Of a stretch of 64,000 bases of DNA, positions 46,631 to 57,661 are shown one piece after another; within the stretch, counting starts at the first letter, position 1; every line of letters starts with the position of its first letter. Source of the DNA: Impatiens glandulifera (taxonomy: Eukaryota > Streptophyta > Magnoliopsida > Ericales > Balsaminaceae). The stretch is taken from the NCBI RefSeq assembly GCF_907164915.1, contig NC_061867.1:46286242-46350241 (forward strand). Reading direction: 5' to 3'. The position numbers and the translations under genes were made by a program. The notes under the pieces are model-generated. The model saw only the letters and a list, made by a program, of their open reading frames with translations. It did not search any database and was not told where the DNA came from.

Positions 46631-46889
46631 ATTACCCTGTTCTTGTATAATCGGTTTATGTTTACGGTATATTGATGGAAAATCTAGATAAATAGGGCAG
46701 CGGCCAGTCTATTGTAATTCATAATTACTTAATTAGAAAAATGTGTTTTTAATTTTATTCCAGCCTTCATTACTATTTTAAATTTCTATCAATTATATTA
46801 TTATATACATAATTATTATTTAAAATTAAAAAAATATATATATTTATATATAATTTAGTTATTAAACCATTTTAACTATAATGTACATA

Positions 46890-49190
46890 ATAATTGATAA
46901 TTTTTGTTAATAAAATTTATTTGTAGTTTCATTATTTCAAACTAATTTAATTAAACTGTTATAAATTTCTCTCAATCGAACTCCTTACATTATTTTCTTA
47001 AATGAAGTCGTTTTTGTTTCATGTAGTTAAATCTGTTATTAAATGAAGTCCTTTCTCCTAATATGTTTCGTTCTTATAATGAACTTTGTTTGTTTTTGTT
47101 TTAAGTATTTTTGTTGGTTTCATATTTACTTAAATGGAGTCTTCTCTTTGTTTTAGTTTCATGTATTTAAATGAAGTCTTTTCTTCCAACTTTATGCAGC
47201 AATATATTATACATGTAGTCATTTTGGTTATGTTATTTTAGCCCAATTTAGATTTTCAAATGAAATGGGTACCAATTTATATTTAAAAAAAGAAGAAAAA
47301 TATTAAACTCTTGAGAAATTGCCCAAGATTAAAAGTCCTTTTTCTGACATAAAAAATTAAATTAAAACAGTCATGTTCTTATTACCTAAATAAGAAATAT
47401 TTTTAACCCAATAAACAAATTCATTAACATTCCCCCACAAAATAAACTATCATCTATTTGAACACATTAATCTTGATTTTGTTACTGTTTGAATAACAAA
47501 ACCAGCTAAACACATTGATCATCTTGGATGACATAAACACTCTTTAATTTAAAGAATCTTATTTTTGCATAAATCAATTCAATTGGTCTTGAAGATATAA
47601 CATGAAATTAAATGTAATATCTACATGCAAATGGAAAGAAGACTTTAACTACCAAAAATAGACAAACCCTAACCCTGAATTAAACGATAAAGAAGTAAAT
47701 TCAAGAGCTAGTAAACTTAGTAACCATAACCTTTCAGACACAGGATGTTTGGCAAGTTCACGAGTAAGAACAAGTCTTTCAGCAGTTTGAATCTGGCGAG
47801 AAGTCGTTGTAGGCTTCTTGTTGTATCGAGCTAGTTTAAATTCTTCTCGGCCTTGGGCGCCATCGATGAAATTGGCAAGTACGATTTTGAGAATAATTTA
47901 GGTAGTCAATTTTATTGGTAAAAGATCGAATCATGATTTATTTATATTGGTTGAGAAAAATCTTATTGGTTAATAGACTCGAACTTGAATAAATGACATG
48001 TTTATGTATTACTTAGTCCATTCTAATTCTTACGTTTATTAGACCCTTTAAAATTAATTATAATTTCAATTTTTAAATTTGATAAACCCTTTAATATTAG
48101 AAATTAGAATTAGAATTTTAATGAAATTTAATTTAATATAATTTTATTATTCTCAATTCTATTCTTTATAGTTCGAAATTCTAATTTCAAATTTTATTTT
48201 ATATTTTTTCAAACAAAATAACTTATTATTTTATTATTTAAAATACGATTAAAGTTTTTAATGTTTTTTTAATTTAGGATATTAAAATATCGAATTGTGT
48301 TTTTTTTAATTTAGTAGGTTAATATTTTGAATTGATATATATTTTTTAAAATTAAGAAGTTAACATGTTTAATCGATATATTTTTAATAAAAATCGAAAC
48401 TTAAATTTTTTTTTTGACACTTTAGTTATTATAATGGGTTGTGTCAAAATAATATTTTTATAAATTAAATAATATATATAAAAATTATTTTATTATATTT
48501 TTTTTCATTTTGGTCAACTAGCCGTGGAAGATTTTACTAGAGGAGTGCTCTTGGTATAGTAAATAGTGTTTATCAGTGGTTAACCGAATCATCCTATAAA
48601 AATGAAACGGTTATCAGTTATCTATAATATCAAATAAATCATTTTCATCTTTTAAAAATTAAAAAAATTTACCATAATAATTCTCCTATTCAACTGCTTC
48701 GACCTATTTTTTGACGTGCTTCTAAACCTGAATTTGTTATTCTTATTTTCTTCCTTTGGGTGCGAATAGAACCTTTTATTATATTTCTTCAAAATCAAAA
48801 TTGTTGTGAATCCGCGAAATAGCAACAGAGTTTTTCCAAACATTTGTAATTTGTGGTCTAATTAAACATCTTGCTTTGCTTTGCTTTGACCATATGAATT
48901 GCGAAGAATAAAATTCAGTGATTAACACGACATCATCAAATGATACCAGTCTTGAATTTAAATTACAACTTGTACTTTTTTTCAAATACAGGAATTCGAT
49001 TGTAAATTTGAACCAATTCCTACATGGATGAACATTAGCACAATTAAAATTCATGGGTTAAGAAAACATTGGCTTTCTAGAATCTTTTGTTCATATCTCG
49101 TCAAAAGCTATTCGATAATGTCTTTTTTGGTAGACTTCCCCCCGCTAATTCGAGTGAACATTCAAATATTTGTTTTAAAAAACAAATAAC
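46890..49190. other. Spacer between inverted H2A.W copies
   Basis: Contains four spaced copies of 'ttaaatgaagtcntttct' (46995-47195) and the H2B relic (47701-47863). The remainder is AT-rich without recognised genes. Confidence 0.55.
47701..47863 (-). pseudogene. Histone H2B relic, internally deleted
   Basis: On the minus strand the start MAPKAEK (47863 down) is fused directly to the C-terminal part: [34 protein letters not shown], then a shifted VTKFTSS and stop (47703-47701). The central roughly 80-90 codons, including most of the histone fold, are deleted, and the joins change frame. H2B pairs with H2A in the nucleosome, so this may be the remnant of a linked H2A-H2B arrangement. Confidence 0.83.
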
Positions 49191-50570
49191 AATTATGTAT
49201 ATTATAGTTAATGGTTAAAATCTAAATAATTTTAAATAACAATTATGTATATAATAATATAATTGACAGGATGAAAAATAATAAAGAAGGATGGAATAAA
49301 ATTTAAAACATTTTTTTTTTCTAATTAAATAATTAGGAATTACAATAAACTGGCCGCTGCCCTATTTGTAATATACTGTAAACAAAAACCAATTATACAA
49401 GAACAGGGTAATCTAAGCTGATTTCTTGGGTGATTTGGTTGCCTTTGCTGGAGATTTCCCTTCATTCAATGGCTTGTCATTCTTCTTGGGCAAAAGAACC
49501 GGGTTAATATTTGGCAGAACGCCGCCGTGAGCAATGGTAACTCCAGATAGCAACCTCCCCAATTCCACATCATTCCTCACCGCAAGCAGAAGATGCCTTG
49601 GAATGATTCTGTTCTTCTTGTTATCCCTCGCTGCATTACCAGCTAACTCAAGAACCTAAACCCATAACAGAATACACAAATTCAAATCAAACCCATAAAA
49701 CAGATACTAGATCGAGAGATTTAGATCGATAATATACCTCAGCTGCCAGATATTCAAGAACTGCGGCCAAGTACACCGGAGCTCCAGACCCAACTCGTTG
49801 AGCATATCTTCCCTTCTTCAAGTAACGACCAACACGACCGACGGGGAATTGAAGACCGGCCTTTATGGACTTAGTCACCGATTTCTTCCTTGAATCACCT
49901 CCCTTTCTTCCTCCGGCGCCCTTCTTTGCTATTCCAGTGGTTTCCATCTCTTTTACTTTGTAATGAAGATCAAATGCTATTCATTTTATTTTATGGGTTT
50001 CTGTTTATATATTGGGGGGAAGTGTAAAGATTGATACTATTGTTGGGGGAGCGGGAGATGGGTTCTGGACCGTAGATAAGATCTCATCAGACATTGGATA
50101 GTGTTTATTATCGATCCGTGTAAATTTTTGTGGACCAATGAGGAAAGAGTACTGAGCTTATATTAACAATCTTATAAACTTTTATTTTGACCTATATTTT
50201 TAATATTTTTTCATTTCTCGTCCATTATTGTTAATTCTGTTATGGTTAATAGATTACAAATATTTCTAGTCATATTTTAAAATCTATTAAATAATATTAC
50301 AATTTAATTTACAATTATACTTTATCATAAATTACACAACTAGTTGCGAAAAATTATTTATTAGTGTTAACGTTATATATATATTACAAATTTAATTATA
50401 AAAATTAGCATTGTTACTTCTTATTTTATTTTACAGCTTTCAGCATTATTTACATATTGTGTTAAAATGGATAATAAAAATATTGTTTGTTGCTAAATTT
50501 ATAATTATTAACCGTTAATTTTAGGAAGGTGTAATATTATTGTGATTTGCTTATATTTTTTTATTAAATA
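49190..50570 (-). repeat. Right arm of large inverted repeat with H2A.W gene
   Basis: Mirror of 45500-46890, with small indels and substitutions mainly outside the gene. It ends at about 50560, exactly where the segmental duplication starts. Confidence 0.82.
49413..49947 (-). CDS. Histone H2A.W, inverted duplicate
   Basis: Exons 49947-49738 and 49655-49413 encode 150 residues, one Thr fewer at the N terminus ([10 protein letters not shown]) than the partner at 46093. The tail changes are [20 protein letters not shown] against [20 protein letters not shown]. Splice sites, TATA box (50003-50011 on the minus strand), CCAAT and the octamer-like element are all conserved. Coding differences are few, while the flanks differ more, which fits purifying selection or gene conversion. 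Confidence 0.95.
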
Positions 50571-51410
50571 TTAGCACGACAAATATTAAATTTGATTTAA
50601 TTAAGAAATTATATATTTTAAATAATTTCATAACAATGATTTACATTCTTAAAATGGATCAAATCAGTAATAAGATGTTAGTTTTTATTTTTTTAATTTA
50701 AAAACTAAAATAAATGGTTAATTTTTAGACTATATTTTTCTTTTACTATTTTTTTTTTTATTTTCACTCTTATTTACTTCCATTAAGTTTTTATCGGTTA
50801 ACAAATCTCAGTTCATTGAGAAAACCACTCCATATTTGCATTGGTTGTCTTCAAATAATACATCATTATATATATGATTATCTTACATATATATTGATAC
50901 TTAGGACAACTGTTTTTAGTATATTTTTATAGACCAGATTAATTACAAGAAATCCAAAAACAAAATCATTGTTAGATCACAATATTTAAAAATATTTATA
51001 ATAATTATTTTTTAAACTATTTATAAATATATAAATTGAAATATGTTATAAAATTAACATGTTATAAATTTTATTTTTTAAACATTCTATATGTATTTTA
51101 AAAATTAAAAACACTTAATTTTCTAATAGTTAAGCACTACACGTCGTGTCACATTGTACTAAAATAGAAAGTAATAACAATAAAATAAAAAAGCAAAAAT
51201 ATATAAAGGTAAGTAAATAATCAGTTATTGGAACCTAATTCAATTAAAGTAAAACTAAACAATTTAAATAAGATATTTTGGATTATCCTCATTTCAGTTT
51301 AGTTTTTGTCTAAACTAAAATTTGAATTTCTCAAACTTGCCAAACAAATATATAAAATTTAGTATCTTTTATGTCTTATTATTTTTCATAGATTAAGTCT
51401 CTAGTTATAA

Positions 51411-51412
<2 letters not shown>

Positions 51413-51481
<69 letters not shown>
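51413..51481. repeat. (TA)n microsatellite
   Basis: About 34 TA units, self-complementary and able to extrude a cruciform. Confidence 0.95.
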
Positions 51482-51484
<3 letters not shown>

Positions 51485-51914
51485 CTTATTTATATTTTTG
51501 GTAAAATATTTTATTACTTTCTTTCTATCTTATTTATAATTTATTTATAAAAAGTAAATTTAATATTTTCAACTCACTTGAATTTTTTTTCTTCTAAAAT
51601 ACTTAAATAAAGATTCTGAACCTTAAACATACCTAATATAGTTGAAATCAAATAAGTTCAAATTGAAATAATGTTATCTCAACCACCAGATTTTATGCTT
51701 GATAATAGTTAATATTAGTGCTTAATCCTTTTAAAAAGATCTTTTACCTCCACAACACATTGCTATATGGTATGAGTTCGTAGCTTCCTAATATATTCTA
51801 GATAAAATGTTGTACTATTAGTTTCTTTTAAAATTAAACTAAGTCATTATTTTTTGTTAAGTATAATTAAGAGGGTTGGACAAAATTCGTTAGATTTGTT
51901 TTTAAATGATATTG

Positions 51915-51916
<2 letters not shown>

Positions 51917-51980
<64 letters not shown>
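51917..51980. repeat. (TA)n microsatellite
   Basis: About 32 TA units; the Tyr-Ile open frame across it is an artefact. Confidence 0.95.
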
Positions 51981-51988
<8 letters not shown>

Positions 51989-52799
51989 CATCAAATTCAT
52001 ATAAAGTATCACTTCTTAACTTGTAACTGTTCTATGTTTTTTTTTCTTTCTAAATAATAATAAACAATACATTCTTAACACCACCACATTATTTAAAATT
52101 TACATTATTAACTCTAAATAATAAAAATACTAATATATATAAGTTGTACATAATTTATTTGCAAATAATACATATAATAAACAAACTAAAATATATATGA
52201 ATATAATTTATTTTAAATAAAAAATATAAATAAATATTTGAAAATAAATTATTAAAGTATGTCATATTTTTATTAAATTTTATGTATTCTTTTATTACTT
52301 AAATAAAATATTAAATATAATGTAAAAAATAAATTTATCTAATTAAAAATTATTAAATGTAAAAAATTAATATGTTAGTAACAAAGTTTGAGTAGAATAA
52401 ATCCTCCATTTTTTATATACATAAATAATTTAGATGGCTCTAAATTAAAAAAGAATCCAAATATTATATTTAGATTAAAAAAATAAAGAAAAGATTAGGA
52501 TGGATGTAATGAAAATAAATGAAAAGGAATAATAGGTTGCTAGTGTGATTTAAAAAACTAATTACACAAATATCGTGGGGAAGGCAAGAGATGATCAATA
52601 ACTTTGAAAAACAGAAAAGGAGAGACTTGTCAGTATGAAAGATAAAAAAGTTACAACAAATAAAAAAGACTACAACTATAAAAATAAAAATAATGAAACG
52701 TAATCACGTAACTTAAATGAGCGTAACCGTAGATTAATAGTGATGTAACATAAATTAATATAAACCAAAAACAATATATTAAAAGTAAATTGTTACAAA

Positions 52800-53085
52800 T
52801 ATCTACCTTGCCTTAGTATCACCCAACAAGAAAAGCTTGACCAGGCTACTTCAAACTGTCAACATTTAGCAAAGTCAAATAATAGGTGAATTTGTTAAGT
52901 GAGACCGACTTTGTGAACATGTCAACAAAATTATGACGAGTGTTGATCTTCTTTAACTTGATTCTCCTCTCAGTACAAAAAAAAAAGATAACGAACATCA
53001 ATATGTTTAGATAACAAGATCAATAATTAATTCTTTCAACCATATACGTACCCTTCTTGGCTGCTTCCGTTAGCGCCATATACCC
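52800..53085 (-). pseudogene. Copia RNase H and 3' tail relic
   Basis: On the minus strand: YMALTEAAKKGTYMVE (RNase H Glu-bearing block, normally AEYxAxTEA), then HIDVRY, a remnant of the conserved HIDVRYHF block, and KVKEDQHSS ... HVHKVGLT ... IHLLFDFAKC in place of the usual end of Pol. Only this part of a copia element remains. Confidence 0.6.
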
Positions 53086-53097
53086 TAATACAAATAT

Positions 53098-53307
53098 AAA
53101 AATATTGTGACAATATTTTGGAGACTATTTGTCATGATATTAGTGTTGACATAGTTGAGACATATTTAAATGGTGTAGTCGAACACTTTATAAAGATGAA
53201 GTTTTTTTTTTGAGAGAATCGATTTCAATCTTATTTCTATATAAGCTTCAACTATGTTAACACCAATATCTTGGCAAAGAGTTTTTTAAATATTATTACA
53301 ATATTTT
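53098..53307. mobile_element. MITE with about 60-bp inverted arms
   Basis: The left arm (aatattgtgacaatatt ... gatattagtgttgacatag) is mirrored by the right arm (ctatgttaacaccaatatc ... attacaatatttt). It is a 210-bp foldback unit without coding sequence, sitting next to the copia relic. Confidence 0.68.
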
Positions 53308-53399
53308 CCTAATTGTATTAACATAATAAAATATTAATTTTTTTTTTTGTATTAATCTTATAATTTACTAAAAGATATAATCATTTTATTTAAAGTTAT

Positions 53400-54060
53400 T
53401 CAACCTGTCAAATATCTTATTTTAATGATGATTTATATGATAAAATAAAATAATAATTTAATTAGACATATATTTATAAATTGTTTATTGACCCTCTTCC
53501 AAATTCATACACATACGTACCCACATCTATAAATTGTTTTCAACTCTGTCAAATTTTTATTTATTACGACTTTTTAGATTGTTATGTCAAATAAATTAAT
53601 GTTAATCTAATTGCAAATGGTTTGTCTATTATCATAGGTTGTTTGTCAAATAAATGTCCTAATGGTGTCTTAAATTTGGTTTGGCTGGCAACCTAAGGCA
53701 GCAAACCCTCCAACAAGTTCATCGGATTTGGACAACTCGATAATTTTCTCATGCTCTACTTTCCATGCACAATTATTTCTCCTGGCTTCGCATTCTAAGT
53801 TCCCTTTAGCTAGCGCCCAAGGGAGTGAAATTGATTTTTAGTATTTTCAGCTAACCAGCCTAGTTGAAAGTAGTGTTCATATATTTATTTTGTTTCTAGT
53901 CTTGTATAAAAACATAAATACCTAATAGAGAGAAGAATTATCAAATTATTTGGAGAAAATATTGAAGCTTGTGTTAGTATATTTTATTCAACAATGTGAT
54001 TTTATGATGGATTGATATTTCATTGAGAAAAGTATAATTTTATAAGGATAATATCTATAT
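53400..54060 (+). repeat. Third copy of the TGA 3' segment
   Basis: Intron ('gtcaaataaattaatgttaatct'), exon and 3' flank ('aatagagagaagaattatc') align with 6450-7100 and 40220-40850, so the segment including non-coding DNA was duplicated. Confidence 0.8.
53687..53828 (+). pseudogene. Dead last exon of a TGA-type factor
   Basis: Matches the last exon of the other copies (NLRQQTLQQVHRIWTTR) but has TAA after TTR and TAG in place of the Trp codon of SSLW, a 2-base loss near the end and a destroyed splice acceptor (ctgg instead of ctag). No upstream TGA exons are seen. Confidence 0.85.
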
Positions 54061-54111
54061 TTTAAACTTTTAGTTAAGTTGGGTTTCTATATTTAAAATA
54101 AACCATGACCC

Positions 54112-54470
54112 GTCACATATAATTCAAAAAAAAATGTTGAATATAATAAAAAGAATCTAAATACGTTTAAAAAAATGATAAACTTAACGAAAAAATCAAC
54201 GAAAGCAAGTTCACGAATCAACGTGGCATGCCATGTGGGTAGGAGAGATTTTTTTTTTAAAATGTCCCAAAACGTTCATTTCGGGTTTTGAAACGCACGT
54301 GAGTAGGAGAGAGAAAATTAAAAATATCTCGAAACGGCCATTTTGAGTCCCGAAATGGGCATTTCGGGACGTGGGGACAACCTGAAAGCCACGTCATATT
54401 CTTAGACTTATTTTCGTTAATTTTTTCGTTAAATTTATCATTCCTTGTATGTTTAATACTTTTAGCGTAT
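54112..54470. mobile_element. MITE-like foldback element
   Basis: 'atgataaacttaacgaaaaa' (about 54175) is mirrored by 'ttttttcgttaaatttatcat' (about 54425), with further weaker pairing outwards. The inside has 'ttcgggac'-type inverted repeats and 'gacgtgg' motifs. The ends are imprecise. Confidence 0.55.
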
Positions 54471-54599
54471 GTAGGGTTTCATTCTACCATAGTATATATC
54501 TATCAGTTTTAACTCTTTAATTTTTAATAAATTATAAATCAATTTTCATAAAAGACTCATTTTTTTATTAACTGTCTCTAGTTTTATGAAACTATGAAA

Positions 54600-55080
54600 A
54601 TGAATAAAATAAAGAAGATAGTTTTATATAATTGTAACCGATTAAGAAATTATGAAGATATTATTTTAGTGATTATTATTATTTTGTTTTTAATATAATA
54701 ATTTCATTTAAATGTAAATTAATATAATAATTTCATTTAAAAAGTAGTTGAGATTTAATATAATATTTGTTAATATTCTTCTTGTTCCTTTGATAAATTT
54801 CTGAATAATATAAAATAAAGAAGATAGTTTTATATAATTGTAACAGATTAAGAAATTATGAAGATATTATTTTAGTGATTATTATTATTTTATTTTTAAT
54901 ATAATAATTTCATTTAAAAAGTAGTTGAGATTTAATATAATATTTGTTAATATTCTTCTTGTTCCTTTGATAAATTTCTGAATAATATAATTTCATTTAA
55001 AAAGTAGTTGAGATTTAATATAATATTTGTTAATATTCTTCTTGTTCCTTTGATAAATTTCTGAATAATATAATTTGTTA
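54600..55080. repeat. Local tandem repeats left of gypsy element
   Basis: A block of about 210 bp ('aataaagaagatagtttta ... gatttaatataatatttg') is present twice, and its last 75 bp ('aaaagtagttgagattt ... atttctgaataatat') three times. A further copy lies right of the element at 58118-58240. Confidence 0.85.
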
Positions 55081-55084
55081 ATAT

Positions 55085-55543
55085 TGTTACGGGCTGCTCA
55101 TCAAAAACATCGGTCCTAAAATATTTTATGCATCCGTCTCTCGGCCCAAGTGTGCATATGGGCCAGTTTATGTTTTTTATGGAATAATTCTGTTTTGTTT
55201 ACTTTCTCTTTTATCTTTCTTGAAACCGAATTCTGTTATGTTGGAAGTAGTTGTAACCGAATACTTTTGGGTAAACCAACCTCTTTAAATGGTGATGCCC
55301 ACCCCACTTTTTGGGGCTATGAATTGAATATTTTGGAACTTGGTGTTTAAGTTATCTCTCGTCCCTCCTCCCCCTTCTTGGACCGCTAGGTGTGATCTAG
55401 TGGTATTTCTCTCCTCCCCTTCGGCTCTTCTCTCCCTAACCTCGAATTCTCCTCTAATTCTATGTCCGCTGCGCTAGAGTGTTGAATTCCATTATCAAGA
55501 ACCCGTTTCTTGAATTAAAGAACTTGAAAGGCTCGGTCATAAT
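55085..55543 (+). repeat. 5' LTR of gypsy element
   Basis: Shares its full length with the right LTR; differences seen are aacatcgg/aacctcgg, ccccactt/ccccattt, ccattatc/ccatcatc and a small indel at 'cttgaattaaag'. It may extend to about 55556 ('agtctaaca'). Confidence 0.85.
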
Positions 55544-55587
55544 TTAAAAGTCTAACATCTTGGTATCAGAGTTGGCCGATTCTCAAC

Positions 55588-56687
55588 ATGGTAGAAACTC
55601 GCCAACAATCGGAAATGGATGCGCTCAAGGCCCTGATTGAAAACTTGTCCCAGCAAACAGCAGCAATGCAAGCTGCCATAGACCGTAGATTTGATGTGGC
55701 TGAAGAAAGAATGGCGGCCCTTGAGAGCGGGGCATCTGGAAACGTGCAAGAACCCCGCCACAGACCCTATGATGATAATTCTTGCCACGGTCCTTCACCA
55801 TTTAGGCCCCCGCACCTTGGCCAGAACCGCGATCAACACTATGCTCCTCCTACTCGGTCGATTTTCCTCGGTTTGATGGGTCCGATGTCGAGGGCTGGCT
55901 AATTTCTGCCGAGCAATTTTTCAGAGTGGACAAAACTAAGGATGCCACTAAATTAGAAATCGCCCCCATTCATTTTTCTGGAGAAGCAAGAATGTGGTAC
56001 GGGTCATATCTTCAAAACCGAAATCATATGGAAGCCTTATCTTGGGATGTGTTCAAAAGAGACCTTATGACTTAATTCGGGTCATCTATACATGATACAC
56101 CAATGAGACAGCTAATGAATTTAAAACAGGTTAGGTCGGTTCAAGAATATAACCTCCGGTACATGTCGATCTCTCAAAAGTTATTACATATGCCAAGGGA
56201 CTACGTCATTGATTGTTATTTGTCCGGTCTAAGGGAAGAGATTGCGAACTGCATCAGGTTGCGATTTCCAGATTCTTTAAACGAAGCAATGTCCATGGCT
56301 AAAGTCCAAGAAGCAACATATCGGTCATTAATGAGCAGTGGTAACTTGTACAGCGCTGAAGCATCATTGCTGCCCACGCCATCCAATATCAACACAGCCG
56401 GGCCGAGCACCAATACTGAATTCAAGAATTCATCATATGGGTCCTCTTCAAATGCAAACCAGGGCCATGTTAAGCAATTAGAATCAGCCTCAATGGATGA
56501 AAAGCGAAAGAAGGGTCTATGCTATTCTTGCAATGAAAAATGGCAACCAAACCATAGGTGTAAATCAAAGTTATTCATGGTTTCGGCCAATCAAGAAGAT
56601 CAAGAACCTGACCAAGAACCTGTTTTGGATGATTACCTTCATTGCTCGGCTCAAGGGATGAACCAGCCATATCCTTACATGCCCTGA
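55588..56687 (+). pseudogene. Gypsy Gag
   Basis: Starts MVETRQQSEMDALKALIENL with a coiled-coil-like N terminus, then (after a frame change near 55855) FDGSDVEGWLISAEQFFRV, IHFSGEARMWYGSYL, a TAA at about 56073, MRQLMNLKQVRSVQEYNLRY and DCYLSGLREEI, and the zinc knuckle CYSCNEKWQPNHRC (56519 on). This is the retrotrans_gag layout of plant gypsy elements. One frameshift and one stop are visible. Confidence 0.82.
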
Positions 56688-57604
56688 CCGGGTCTAAAGC
56701 CTTCCAAACGCTCCAGATTCTTGGCAAAGTTGGGAACCTGCCGGTGGTGATCTTGATCGATACAGGCAGCACCCATAATTTTATCAATAGCAGAATTTTG
56801 GAGAAAATAGACCACAAAAGCATAGCAACCCAGGTACAATCGGTTAGAGTGGTTGATGGATCTAATGTTTTATGTTCTAGTGTTTGTAAGGACTTGAAGT
56901 GGTCGATGGAAGGCAATGAATACCAAACAGAAATGAAGGTAATTTCCATGGATGGTTATGATATTGTGTTGGGAATTGAATGGTTGATTACCCTAGGCCC
57001 GTCTTCTTGGGACTTTGAAAAGCTGACCCTATCCTATGATAAGCAAGACAGAACCACGGTCCTTAAAGGGATTCCTCGGTCGCAGGCCAGTTTGATGCAT
57101 GGAAATCAGTTGGAAAAGACCTTAGATGAATATATTGTTGCTACCAAAATGCAAGTAAAGAGTAAGCCCGAAGGCCAAACTGTTTCACTAGCTGCAATGA
57201 CCTTGGAAGATATTCCTAATGATATAATTAGAAGCTATGGCTCGTTCGATGCTGCTATTATGCTGGTTCGGGAAAAAGACTTGGCCTGGATTTTTGAGCC
57301 AAGTATGGAGTTTAATCGAAGTTGGAAGAAATTATTTTTGCACCAGGCGCTGGGGACATTGCAGCAACCAAGGCCAGCTCTAAACACTGAAAAACTCGAC
57401 CTTGGGTGCACAGAAATTCCAGAAAGGGGCGGAGTGGCAAGCGACCCGGCAACGCAAAGGACCGCAAGGACCCGGCCAGTTCCACTACTGAAGCGATTCT
57501 GCCGAAAGTTTTTTGTGAAAATACGGTCTTATGCCGCGACCTTTGCTGAATGTGCCGAAGCCCGACCGAAGAGCAATAGTTTTGAAGTTGAAGATGCATA
57601 TTAG
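56642..57604 (+). CDS. Gypsy aspartic protease region with truncated Pol
   Basis: A 320-codon open frame overlapping the end of Gag. The protease fold has the active-site motif LIDTGSTHNFI (Asp at about residue 40) and the flap/second-half motif YDIVLGIEWL. It then leaves the family after about residue 170, with EKDLAWIFEP, then a basic tail to the stop just before the polypurine tract. The reverse transcriptase expected next is absent. Confidence 0.78.
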   Translation: MLGSRDEPAISLHALTGSKAFQTLQILGKVGNLPVVILIDTGSTHNFINSRILEKIDHKSIATQVQSVRVVDGSNVLCSSVCKDLKWSMEGNEYQTEMKVISMDGYDIVLGIEWLITLGPSSWDFEKLTLSYDKQDRTTVLKGIPRSQASLMHGNQLEKTLDEYIVATKMQVKSKPEGQTVSLAAMTLEDIPNDIIRSYGSFDAAIMLVREKDLAWIFEPSMEFNRSWKKLFLHQALGTLQQPRPALNTEKLDLGCTEIPERGGVASDPATQRTARTRPVPLLKRFCRKFFVKIRSYAATFAECAEARPKSNSFEVEDAY

Positions 57605-57661
57605 AGGCTGACCAGTCCGCGTTCTTTTCGTCGAGGGCGACGAACTTCGAAGGGGGGATTA

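Larger units (their letters stand above)
45500..46890 (+). repeat. Left arm of large inverted repeat with H2A.W gene
   Basis: Pairs in reverse complement with about 49190-50570. Similarity covers the distal promoter, gene, 3' UTR and some 250 bp beyond. The intervening spacer is about 2.3 kb. Confidence 0.82.
50560..52560. repeat. Segmental duplication, copy A
   Basis: Direct copy of 58980-60545, starting 'attaaatattagcacgac' and ending 'ttaaaaaactaattacac'. It includes two long (TA)n tracts (51413-51481, 51917-51980). No genes; copy A is longer by about 430 bp between the tracts. Confidence 0.85.

Noticed and set aside
51854..52057. Open frame with a long Tyr-Ile run
   Set aside because: It is a translation of a (TA)n microsatellite.
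53098..53307. Long hairpin considered as a microRNA precursor
   Set aside because: The arms are about 60 bp, AT-rich and reach both ends of a compact unit, which fits a MITE better; no small-RNA evidence is available.
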